Shown: positions 1-7,600 of the stretch, piece after piece
Layout: each line of letters begins with the position of its first letter
Numbering within the stretch: position 1 is the first letter of the stretch
DNA from: B18-G4 sp032250805
Lineage (GTDB): Bacteria; Bacteroidota; Bacteroidia; Bacteroidales; B18-G4
Direction of reading: 5' to 3'
DNA length: 16,714 bases
Assembly (NCBI GenBank): GCA_032250805.1
Contig: JAVVEM010000050.1
Coordinates: forward strand, 1-16,714
Translations under genes and position numbers: made by a program
Notes under the pieces: model-generated
The model's input: only the letters and a program-made list of their open reading frames with translations
Databases searched by the model: none
Told to the model about the DNA's origin: nothing

Positions 1-72
<72 letters not shown>

Positions 73-129
73 CAGAACAATTATTGATTCGTACTTTGAA
101 TGTACATAATTTTTTAAATTTAAATTGAT

Positions 130-1317
130 ATGGCTAAAGAAACATTTGATCGTTCCAAACCACATGTTAACATCGGTACCATCGGTCATGTTGACCATGG
201 GAAAACCACTCTTACTGCTGCAATCACGCTGAACCTTCAGGATAAAGGTCTGGCGTCGTTCATGTCTTTCGACGAGATCGACAATGCACCTGAAGAAAAG
301 GAAAGAGGGATTACCATTAACACAGCGCACGTTGAATACCAGACAGAAAACAGGCACTATGCTCATGTTGACTGTCCGGGGCACGCCGACTACGTTAAAA
401 ACATGGTAACTGGTGCTGCCCAGATGGACGGTGCTATCCTTGTGGTTGCCGCTACTGACGGTCCCATGCCGCAAACACGTGAGCACATCCTGCTCGCACG
501 ACAGGTTGGTGTACCCAAGATTGTGGTCTTTATGAACAAAGTCGACATGGTTGACGATGAAGAGCTTCTGGAACTGGTTGAAATGGAAATCAGGGAATTG
601 TTGTCGTTCTACGAATTCGACGGCGATAACACCCCGGTAATCCAGGGATCAGCTCTTGGTGCGCTTAACAAAGAAGAAAAATGGGTTGCCAAAGTTATGG
701 AGCTCATGGATGCCTGCGACAGTTGGATCCCACTCCCCGACCGTGATGTCGATAAACCATTCCTGATGCCTGTTGAGGACGTATTCTCAATTACAGGCCG
801 TGGTACGGTTGCTACCGGCAGGATCGAAACGGGTGTGATCAACTCAGGCGACCCTGTCGACATCGTTGGCATGGGTGCTGAAAAACTTAAATCGGTTGTT
901 ACCGGTGTTGAGATGTTCCGTAAAATCCTCGAACGCGGTGAAGCCGGTGATAATGCCGGACTGCTCCTCAGGGGGATCGACAAGAAGGAGATCTCACGCG
1001 GTATGGTAATCGCTGCCCCGGGATCCATCACTCCTCATACAAAATTCAAGGCTGAGGTGTATATCCTGAAGAAAGAAGAAGGTGGGCGTCATACTCCCTT
1101 CCACAACAAATATCGTCCGCAGTTCTATTTCAGGACCACTGACGTAACAGGCGAGATCATTCTTCCTGAAGGCGTGGAAATGATAATGCCCGGCGACAAC
1201 CTGACAATTACTGTTGAACTGATCGCAGAAGTAGCTATGGACAAAGGCCTGCGTTTTGCTATCCGTGAAGGCGGCAGAACAGTCGGTGCCGGTCAGGTTA
1301 CTGAGATCATTGAGTAA
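130..1317 (+). CDS. tuf: translation elongation factor Tu (EF-Tu)
   Basis: EF-Tu is the GTPase that delivers aminoacyl-tRNA to the ribosomal A site. The 395-residue length is normal for the family. The G domain carries the P-loop GHVDHGKT at residues 19-26, the switch I region ending in RGITI at 59-63, DCPGH at 81-85, NKVD at 136-139 and SAL at 174-176. Domains 2 and 3 (about 210-300 and 302-395) follow, including GRGTVATGRIE and the C-terminal FAIREGGRTVGAGQV signature. The catalytic His of DCPGH is present. The ATG at 130 gives the universally conserved MAKExF start and has an A/T-rich leader with no clear Shine-Dalgarno. The gene lies between tRNA-Thr and tRNA-Trp, upstream of secE-nusG, which is a classical arrangement. 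A GC-rich hairpin 23 nt after the stop probably limits read-through. Identity is certain. Whether a second tuf copy exists elsewhere cannot be seen here. Confidence 0.99.
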   Translation: MAKETFDRSKPHVNIGTIGHVDHGKTTLTAAITLNLQDKGLASFMSFDEIDNAPEEKERGITINTAHVEYQTENRHYAHVDCPGHADYVKNMVTGAAQMDGAILVVAATDGPMPQTREHILLARQVGVPKIVVFMNKVDMVDDEELLELVEMEIRELLSFYEFDGDNTPVIQGSALGALNKEEKWVAKVMELMDACDSWIPLPDRDVDKPFLMPVEDVFSITGRGTVATGRIETGVINSGDPVDIVGMGAEKLKSVVTGVEMFRKILERGEAGDNAGLLLRGIDKKEISRGMVIAAPGSITPHTKFKAEVYILKKEEGGRHTPFHNKYRPQFYFRTTDVTGEIILPEGVEMIMPGDNLTITVELIAEVAMDKGLRFAIREGGRTVGAGQVTEIIE

Positions 1318-1340
1318 TAATAATATTGAGACCCATCATG

Positions 1341-1368
1341 GCACCCCTGTACGGGGGTGCTTTGTTGT
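1341..1368 (+). terminator. terminator-like hairpin after tuf
   Basis: GCACCCC at 1341-1347 pairs perfectly with GGGGTGC at 1354-1360 around a 6-nt loop. The T-rich tail TTTGTTGT follows. The stem has six G:C pairs and one A:T pair, and it begins 23 nt after the tuf stop and ends 19 nt before tRNA-Trp. It looks like an intrinsic terminator or attenuator. The T-run is interrupted, so partial read-through into tRNA-Trp-secE is plausible. It could also serve as a 3'-end stability or processing hairpin. Confidence 0.65.
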
Positions 1369-1379
1369 ATCTCCGGCTT

Positions 1380-1452
1380 ACGGGTGTAGCTCAACTGGTA
1401 GAGTAGTGGTCTCCAAAACCATTGGTTGTGGGTTCGAGTCCTACCACCCGTG
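1380..1452 (+). tRNA. tRNA-Trp (anticodon CCA)
   Basis: This is a full cloverleaf. The acceptor stem ACGGGTG at 1380-1386 pairs with CACCCGT at 1445-1451, and G1452 is the discriminator, as expected for tRNA-Trp. The D stem pairs 1389-1392 with 1401-1404 (one G:T). The anticodon stem pairs 1406-1410 with 1418-1422, and the loop CTCCAAA holds anticodon CCA at 1413-1415. The T stem pairs 1428-1432 with 1440-1444 around loop TTCGAGT. CCA is not encoded. It reads UGG. The secE start codon is only 17 nt downstream, so tRNA-Trp and secE are probably on one transcript, with the tRNA excised. A tRNA-Trp-secE-nusG arrangement is known from several bacterial phyla. Confidence 0.96.
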
Positions 1453-1469
1453 CTAAACACGAAAATAAA

Positions 1470-1667
1470 ATGGCTAAGTTCAAATTACAAGCGTACATTG
1501 AAGATAGCTATGATGAACTGATTAACAAGGTATCATGGCCATCCTGGAGTGAATTGCAAAACAGCGCGATCGTTGTATCCATTGCTTCCCTAATAATCGC
1601 ATTGGTCGTTTATCTGATGGATATCTCATTTCAGACATTATTACAACAGTTCTATACCCTTTTTTAG
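1470..1667 (+). CDS. secE: preprotein translocase subunit SecE
   Basis: SecE is the small essential membrane subunit of the SecYEG channel in the inner membrane, where it clamps SecY. The 65-residue product has the short single-helix architecture of non-enteric SecE. An amphipathic N-terminal helix with the family motif KVSWPSWSEL (about residues 20-29) is followed by one hydrophobic transmembrane segment at about residues 33-50 and a short C-terminal tail. The start was placed at ATG 1470. An in-frame ATG at 1422 lies inside tRNA-Trp and would encode its 3' half, so it is not used. The gene lies 17 nt after tRNA-Trp and 70 nt before nusG. The linkage secE-nusG-rplK supports the assignment independently of the short sequence. 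Confidence 0.95.
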   Translation: MAKFKLQAYIEDSYDELINKVSWPSWSELQNSAIVVSIASLIIALVVYLMDISFQTLLQQFYTLF

Positions 1668-1737
1668 TGAAGGACAGAGCCATTGTGTATAATGTAAATC
1701 ATAGCGTTTGTGAATAACCCCAATCCCACTAACACGA

Positions 1738-2280
1738 ATGAGTGAGCAAGTAAAAAAGTGGTATGTAGTAAGGGCGATCAGTGGTAAAGAAAGCAAGGTA
1801 AAAGAATACCTTGAACATGAAATTGACCGCCTGAAATTGCAGGACTATATTTCGCAGGTACTGATCCCTAAAGAAAAAGTTTACCAGGTAAGAAAAGGTA
1901 AAAAGATCAGCAAAGAGCGAAATTATTTTCCTGGCTATGTACTTATTGAAGCATCGCTTAGCGGGGAGATACCTTATATTATAAGGAATATCCCCAATGT
2001 ACTGGGATTCCTGGGTACCAAAGGAGAACCGGATCCGATCCGACCTTCAGAAGTGAACCGGATACTCGGTAAAGTTGATGAATTGGCTGAACAGGGAGAA
2101 GAAGTAAATGTTCCCTATATCGTTGGTGAAACCGTAAAGGTTATCGACGGACCATTCAACAGCTTTAGCGGTATTATCGAGGAGATCAATGAAGAGAAGA
2201 AAAAGCTTAAGGTTATGGTGAAGATCTTCGGAAGAAAAACACCTTTGGAACTCGGTTTTATGCAGGTTGAAAAAGAGTAG
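1738..2280 (+). CDS. nusG: transcription termination/antitermination factor NusG
   Basis: NusG binds the RNA polymerase clamp, promotes processive elongation, and links polymerase to Rho or to the ribosome. The 180 residues show the N-terminal NGN domain (KWYVVRAISGKE at about 7-18, with the conserved NYFPGYVLIE at 62-71). The C-terminal KOW domain follows (VGETVKVIDGPFNSFSG from about residue 129, then the second half of the fold ending in FGRKTPLELGFMQVEK). The length matches ordinary NusG, with no inserted domain. A specialised paralogue of the RfaH/LoaP/UpxY type is unlikely, because the gene sits in the canonical secE-nusG-rplK position. The start at ATG 1738 is supported by the NGN beta-strand beginning a few residues later. 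No Shine-Dalgarno is evident in the leader. Confidence 0.98.
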   Translation: MSEQVKKWYVVRAISGKESKVKEYLEHEIDRLKLQDYISQVLIPKEKVYQVRKGKKISKERNYFPGYVLIEASLSGEIPYIIRNIPNVLGFLGTKGEPDPIRPSEVNRILGKVDELAEQGEEVNVPYIVGETVKVIDGPFNSFSGIIEEINEEKKKLKVMVKIFGRKTPLELGFMQVEKE

Positions 2281-2322
2281 ACCTGTTATTGACATTATAA
2301 TCCATTAAGAATACATTCAAAA

Positions 2323-2772
2323 ATGGCAAAAGAAGTTAGTGGACTTATCAAGTTACAGATCCGAGGAGGCGCTGCAAACCCATCTCCTCCGATTGGTCCG
2401 GCACTTGGTGCCAAAGGCATCAACATCATGGAGTTCTGCAAACAATTCAATGCAAGGACCCAGGACCAGCCGGGGAAGGTTTTGCCCGTGATCATTACGG
2501 TTTTCAGAGATAAATCATTTGAATTTATCATTAAAACCCCTCCCGTTGCTGTGCAACTGCTCGAAGCAGCAAAGGTCAAAAAAGGTTCACCAGAACCTAA
2601 CCGCGCCAAAGTGGCTGCCGTAACCTGGGAACAGGTGAGGTCAATCGCTGAAGCAAAAATGGTCGACCTGAATGCTTTCCAGGTAGAATCAGCAATGAGA
2701 ATGGTTGCAGGAACAGCCAGAAGTATGGGAATCAGAATTAAAGGCCCCTCACCTTTTGCAAAACAAAAGTGA
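2323..2772 (+). CDS. rplK: 50S ribosomal protein L11 (uL11)
   Basis: L11 binds the GTPase-associated centre of 23S rRNA at the base of the L12 stalk and affects factor-dependent GTP hydrolysis and the stringent response. The 149-residue product is of normal length. It has the proline-rich N-terminal domain segment PSPPIGPALGAKGINI (about residues 20-35), which contains the conserved prolines contacted by thiopeptide antibiotics. The RNA-binding C-terminal domain ends in the GTARSMGIRI signature near residues 131-140. The start is ATG 2323, following an A-rich leader with no Shine-Dalgarno. It lies 42 nt after nusG and 55 nt before rplA, and rplK-rplA is the conserved L11 operon order. Confidence 0.99.
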   Translation: MAKEVSGLIKLQIRGGAANPSPPIGPALGAKGINIMEFCKQFNARTQDQPGKVLPVIITVFRDKSFEFIIKTPPVAVQLLEAAKVKKGSPEPNRAKVAAVTWEQVRSIAEAKMVDLNAFQVESAMRMVAGTARSMGIRIKGPSPFAKQK

Positions 2773-2827
2773 TTGACTTGCTAAGTCGAGGTTCCTAAGT
2801 AGAAACTATTTAATGAGTTAGGCAAAA

Positions 2828-3523
2828 ATGGCTAAACTGACAAAAAAACAGAAAATTGCAAACGAAAAGTTTGATAAAGATACGATATATCCTATCAGCG
2901 AAGCAGTTAAGATCGTTAAGGATATAACGGATGCAAACTTCGATGCTTCTGTTGATGTAAGTGTAAGACTTGGTGTTGACCCCAGGAAAGCCAACCAGAT
3001 GGTCAGGGGCTCTGTTGCCCTTCCGCACGGTACGGGAAAAGAGATCAGAGTATTGGTCTTGTGTACTCCCGACAAAGAGGAAGAAGCAAAAGAAGCAGGT
3101 GCTGATTATGTTGGTCTTGACGATTATATTGAAAAGATCAAAAAAGGTTGGACAGATATTGACGTGGTAATTACCATGCCAAGCGTTATGGGAAAAGTAG
3201 GACCTTTGGGTCGCATACTTGGCCCGAGGGGATTAATGCCAAATCCGAAAACAGGAACAGTGACAATGGATATTGCGAAAGCTGTTAGTGATGTTAAAGC
3301 TGGTAAGATCGATTTTAAAGTTGATAAATTCGGGATTATCCATGCTTCTGTAGGTAAAGTTTCTTTTGAGGCAGAAAAACTGCTTGAAAATACAAAAGAA
3401 CTTTTGCATACCATCATGAAACTGAAACCGGCAGCGGCAAAAGGCACCTATATGAGAAGTGTTTTTATCTCAAGTACCATGAGCCCCGGCATTCAGGTTG
3501 AAACAAAATCCGTTACCACTTAA
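2828..3523 (+). CDS. rplA: 50S ribosomal protein L1 (uL1)
   Basis: L1 forms the mobile L1 stalk that helps eject the E-site tRNA. In many bacteria it also represses its own operon by binding the mRNA. The 231-residue length is normal for the family. The diagnostic signature MPNPKTGTVT lies at residues 137-146, preceded by GPLGRILGPRGL. The N-terminal basic segment MAKLTKKQK and the conserved DVSVRLGVDPRKANQMVRG block (about 43-61) are also present. The start is ATG 2828, preceded by an A-rich stretch without Shine-Dalgarno. It is followed after 26 nt by rplJ. I did not recognise a clear L1-binding mimic in the short leader before rplK, so autoregulation is only a family-based possibility. Confidence 0.99.
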   Translation: MAKLTKKQKIANEKFDKDTIYPISEAVKIVKDITDANFDASVDVSVRLGVDPRKANQMVRGSVALPHGTGKEIRVLVLCTPDKEEEAKEAGADYVGLDDYIEKIKKGWTDIDVVITMPSVMGKVGPLGRILGPRGLMPNPKTGTVTMDIAKAVSDVKAGKIDFKVDKFGIIHASVGKVSFEAEKLLENTKELLHTIMKLKPAAAKGTYMRSVFISSTMSPGIQVETKSVTT

Positions 3524-3549
3524 TCTTTTTTTAGAAGAAGCTTATAGCA

Positions 3550-4071
3550 ATGAAAAAAGAAGAAAAAAACCTAGTAGTTGAAACCCTGGCAGATGATCTG
3601 ACCAAGAACAGCAATTTTTATATTGCTGATACATCAGAATTAAATGCCGAAGACACTTCTGCGCTGCGCAGATTATGCTTTAAGCGTGAAGTGACCCTCA
3701 CGGTCGTTAAAAATACATTGCTCAGAAAAGCAATGGAAAAGACCGATAAAGACCTGGATGAACTTTATGATATCCTTAAAGGACCCACGTCGATCATGTT
3801 TTCAGAAAGTGGAAATGCACCGGCCAAGCTGATCAAGGAGTTCAGAAGAACTTCCCCTAAGCCCATCTTAAAAGGGGCTTATATAGAAGAAACAACCTAT
3901 ATTGGTGATGAACAGCTTGATTACCTGGTGGCACTGAAATCCAAAAATGAGCTTGTTGCTGATATCATTGGATTGCTGCAGTCGCCGGTATCAAATGTTA
4001 TGTCGGCATTACAGTCGGGAAGCAATACGCTTACCGGAGTACTGAAAACACTTTCCGAAAAAAGTGAATAA
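3550..4071 (+). CDS. rplJ: 50S ribosomal protein L10 (uL10)
   Basis: L10 anchors dimers of L7/L12 to the ribosome, forming the stalk that recruits translational GTPases. The 173-residue product has the globular N-terminal rRNA-binding domain with the family block TLTVVKNTLLRKAMEK (about residues 50-65) and the GPTSIMF strand. A C-terminal helical extension (about 136-173) is where L12 N-terminal domains bind. The start is ATG 3550, and AGAAGAAG lies 10-17 nt upstream. That purine stretch is too far from the start and too weak to call a Shine-Dalgarno with confidence. In E. coli, L10-L12 represses the operon through a long rplJ leader. Here only 26 nt separate rplA and rplJ, so any such element would have to extend into rplA or use another mechanism. 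Confidence 0.98.
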   Translation: MKKEEKNLVVETLADDLTKNSNFYIADTSELNAEDTSALRRLCFKREVTLTVVKNTLLRKAMEKTDKDLDELYDILKGPTSIMFSESGNAPAKLIKEFRRTSPKPILKGAYIEETTYIGDEQLDYLVALKSKNELVADIIGLLQSPVSNVMSALQSGSNTLTGVLKTLSEKSE

Positions 4072-4117
4072 TTAATTAAAGATAGTAATTGTAAAAACCA
4101 TTAAAAATTTAAATAAA

Positions 4118-4501
4118 ATGGCAGATCTTAAAAAATTTGCAGAAGAATTAGTTAATTTAACTGTAAAAGAAGTGAATGAGTTGGCTGAGATCCTTAAAGA
4201 AGAATATGGGATTGAGCCTGCTGCAGCGGCAGCAGTTGTTGCAGCTCCGGGCGCAGGTGGCGCTGAAGGTGGTGCAGCCGAAGAAGAAAAATCATCTTTC
4301 GACGTCATCATCAAGGCTGCAGGCCAGTCAAAACTGGCTGTTGTGAAACTGGTTAAAGAATTAACCAGCCTAGGCCTGAAAGAAGCCAAAGAGCTCGTCG
4401 ATAGTGCACCAAAAGCGATTAAAGAAGGCATCAGCAAAGACGAAGCAGAAGCCTTACAAAAACAATTAGAAGAAGCCGGAGCAGAGGTTGAAGTTAAATA
4501 A
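4118..4501 (+). CDS. rplL: 50S ribosomal protein L7/L12 (bL12)
   Basis: L7/L12 is the multicopy acidic stalk protein that recruits and activates translation GTPases. The 127 residues show the three family parts. The N-terminal dimerisation/L10-binding helices occupy about 1-32. A flexible hinge rich in Ala, Gly and Glu occupies about 36-58. The C-terminal factor-binding domain starts at FDVII, with the conserved KLAVVKLVKELTSLGLKEAKELV helices and a C-terminal EAGAEVEVK. The start is ATG 4118, with an A/T-only leader and no Shine-Dalgarno. The stop at 4499-4501 is followed by a very strong hairpin. This would lower polymerase gene expression relative to L12, which is needed in multiple copies per ribosome. 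Confidence 0.99.
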   Translation: MADLKKFAEELVNLTVKEVNELAEILKEEYGIEPAAAAAVVAAPGAGGAEGGAAEEEKSSFDVIIKAAGQSKLAVVKLVKELTSLGLKEAKELVDSAPKAIKEGISKDEAEALQKQLEEAGAEVEVK

Positions 4502-4517
4502 GGTCTCTTCTTTATTA

Positions 4518-4580
4518 CGAAATTGACCTCTTCCGGGACAGGCTTCCAGGAAGCAGGTCAATTTCGCATTTTGTTCTTTT
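4518..4580 (+). terminator. long attenuator-like hairpin between rplL and rpoB
   Basis: CGAAATTGACCT at 4518-4529 pairs perfectly with AGGTCAATTTCG at 4555-4566. Inside it, CTTCC at 4530-4534 pairs with GGAAG at 4549-4553, leaving only C4554 bulged. That gives 17 bp around a 14-nt apical loop. The tail CATTTTGTTCTTTT follows at once (4567-4580), which fits a Rho-independent terminator. It starts 17 nt after the rplL stop and ends 50 nt before the rpoB start. The likely role is partial termination separating ribosomal protein expression from RNA polymerase subunit expression, as the E. coli rplL-rpoB attenuator does. A double-strand-specific RNase cleavage site is an alternative. Confidence 0.8.
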
Positions 4581-4600
4581 AAATATTTTCTTGACTTCAC

Positions 4601-4614
4601 CCCGATTAATCGGG
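4601..4614 (+). repeat. 14-bp perfect palindrome upstream of rpoB
   Basis: CCCGATTAATCGGG is an exact self-complementary sequence. As RNA it can form a small CCCGA/TCGGG stem with a TTAA loop. It lies 16 nt upstream of the TTG start of rpoB. It could be a protein-binding site, a small mRNA hairpin that affects initiation, or a copy of a dispersed intergenic palindrome. The sequence alone cannot distinguish these, and I saw no second copy in this window. Confidence 0.5.
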
Positions 4615-4630
4615 ACTAAAACCTATAACC

Positions 4631-7600
4631 TTGGCTGTAGAAAATTTCAAAAAAATCAACTTTGGAAGTTCGAGAATCCGAACTGATTATCCCGACCTGC
4701 TTGAGATACAACTTAAGTCGTTTCAGGATTTCTTCCAATTAGATACAAACCCCGAGAACCGCGTTAACGAAGGTTTGTACAAGGTGTTCAGCGAGAACTT
4801 CCCTATCTCAGATGCCAGGAATAACTTTGTATTAGAATTTCTCGACTATTATGTCGACCCACCCAGGTATACCATCGATGAATGTATCGCAAGGGGGTTG
4901 ACCTATAGCGTGCCCCTCAAGGCTAAGCTGAAACTCTATTGCACTGATCCTGAGCACGAAGATTTTGAAACAATCGTCCAGGATGTTTATCTTGGCATGA
5001 TCCCTTACCTAACCCCAAAAGGTACTTTTGTCATCAATGGGGCTGAAAGAGTTGTGGTTTCACAGCTCCACCGTTCGCCGGGAGTATTCTTCGGAACAAC
5101 CCTGCATGCCAACGGTTCCCAACTTTATTCCGCCAGGATCATTCCTTTTAAAGGTTCATGGATGGAATTCACAACCGATATCAATAATGTCATGTATGCA
5201 TACATCGACAGGAAAAAGAAATTGCCCGTAACAACACTGTTGCGTGCCATCGGTTATGAAAGCGATAAAGAGATCCTTGAGATCTTCGACCTGGCTGAGG
5301 AAGTTAAAGTCAGCAAGGCCGGATTGAAACGTGTGCTCAACCGACGCCTGGCAGCAAGGGTTCTCCGGACATGGATCGAAGACTTTGTGGATGAAGATAC
5401 CGGTGAGGTTGTTTCAATTGAAAGGACCGAGGTGATCATCGACCGTGAAACAGAACTCGAAGAAGATCATATTGATATGATCGTTGATGCCGGCATTAAA
5501 ACCATCCTCCTGCACAGGGAAGATATTTCCACCGGCGACTATACGATCATATTCAATACCCTTCAGAAAGATACCGCGAACTCTGAAAAAGAAGCAGTTG
5601 AGTTTATTTACAGGCAGTTGCGTAATGCAGAACCCCCTGATGAAGAAACTGCCCGCGGTATTATCGATAAATTGTTTTTCTCCGACAAACGTTACGACCT
5701 CGGAGATGTAGGCCGATACCGGATCAATAAAAAACTCAACCTTGATACCCCGGCCGACATCAAGGTTCTGACAAAAGAAGACATTATTTCAATTATCAAA
5801 TACCTCATCATGCTGGCCAATGCCAAGACTGATGTTGACGATATCGACCACCTGAGTAACCGTAGGGTAAGAACCGTTGGTGAGCAGTTGTATGCTCAGT
5901 TCGGCGTAGGCCTTGCACGTATGGCACGTACCATCAGGGAAAGGATGAACGTAAGGGATAATGAAGTATTTACACCTACCGATCTGATCAATGCCAAAAC
6001 ATTATCATCGGTGATCAACTCTTTCTTTGGTACCAACCAGCTGTCGCAGTTTATGGACCAAACCAACCCGCTGTCGGAGATTACCCACAAACGCAGGGTT
6101 TCGGCTTTGGGCCCGGGTGGTCTCTCGCGCGAAAGAGCTGGCTTTGAGGTCAGGGACGTACACTATACGCACTATGGCCGGTTGTGTACGATCGAAACTC
6201 CTGAAGGACCAAACATTGGTCTGATCTCCTCACTCTGTGTGTATGCAAAGATCAATAAACTGGGATTTATCGAAACACCTTACAGAAAAGTTGAAGGTGG
6301 CAGGGTAAACCTTCAGGCCCCCCCCATATATCTGTCGGCAGAGGAAGAAGAAGATAAGATCATTGCCCAGGCAAGCACATTGCTTGAAGATGATGGAACG
6401 TTTACCCGCGACAGGGTTAAGGTCAGATATCAGGCTGATTATCCGATCATTGAAAAACACGAAGTTGACCTCATCGATAGTGCACCGAACCAGATCGCAT
6501 CCATTGCGGCATCGCTGATCCCATTCCTCGAGCATGATGATGCCAACAGGGCTTTGATGGGCTCCAACATGATGCGCCAGGCCGTTCCCCTCATGAAACC
6601 CGAAGTACCACTCGTTGGTACAGGTATTGAGGAAGATGTAGCCAGAGACTCACGGGTGCTGATCAATGCCGAAGGCGATGGTATTGTTGAATACGTTGAT
6701 GCCGACGAGATCGTGATCAGGTATACCCGAAGGGAAGAAGAAAAAATGGTAAGCTTCGACGACGACATCAAAAAGTACAAACTGACGAAGTTTATGCGTA
6801 CCAACCAGAATACCTCCATCACCCTCCACCCCATCGTAAAAAAAGGCGATAAGGTGAAAAAGGACCAGGTACTCTGCGAAGGCTATGCTACACAAAAAGG
6901 TGAGCTGGCCATTGGAAGGAATATGATGGTGGCTTTTATGCCCTGGAAAGGATATAATTTTGAGGATGCCATTGTCATCTCCGAAAGGGTTGTCCGTGAA
7001 GATATATTTACTTCTATTCATATTGAGGAGTTTACACTCGAAGTGCGCGACACCAAACGCGGCGTTGAAGAGCTTACAAATGATATACCCAATGTGAGTG
7101 CCGAAGCAACCAAAGATCTCGATGAGAACGGACTGATAAGGGTTGGTGCTGAAGTAAATGAAGGAGATATCCTGATCGGCAAGATCACTCCGAAAGGCGA
7201 AAGCGATCCCACTCCGGAAGAAAAATTGCTCAGGGCCATTTTTGGCGATAAAGCCGGGGATGTAAAAAATGCATCCCTTAAAGCACCTCCTGCCATGCAG
7301 GGTGTAGTGATCGATAACAAACTTTTCTCACGTTCAATAAAAGACAGAAAGTCGAAGGCAAAAGAAAAAGATGTTATCCACGCTCTTGATGAAGCATTTA
7401 AAAAAGAAGCCGAAGAGCTGAAAACCAAACTCGTTGACAAGCTTATAGTACTTGTCAGCGGAAAAACTTCGCAGGGAGTTACCAACAACTTCAAAGAGGT
7501 TATCATTCCCAAAAAAGCAAAGTTTACGCAGAAAGCACTCAGCACTGTTGATTATATCACCGTAAATCCAAGTAAATGGACAACGGATAAAGAGAAGAAC

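Noticed and set aside
1422..1469. In-frame ATG extending secE upstream by 16 codons
   Set aside because: It lies within the 3' half of tRNA-Trp. The added residues are the translation of tRNA and spacer, and the SecE family start fits ATG 1470.
1683..1693. TATAAT box between secE and nusG as a possible promoter
   Set aside because: There is no TTGACA at suitable spacing, and Bacteroidota primary sigma factors use a TAnnTTTG type -7 element. A six-base match in A/T-rich DNA is weak evidence.
2773..2827. Small hairpin GACTT-GCT-AAGTC between rplK and rplA
   Set aside because: Only 5 bp with a 3-nt loop and no T-run. This is expected by chance and is not a convincing terminator or L1-binding site.
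7018..7545. 175-codon open frame antisense to rpoB
   Set aside because: Low-complexity Ser/Leu-rich translation opposite conserved RpoB sequence, with no independent support.
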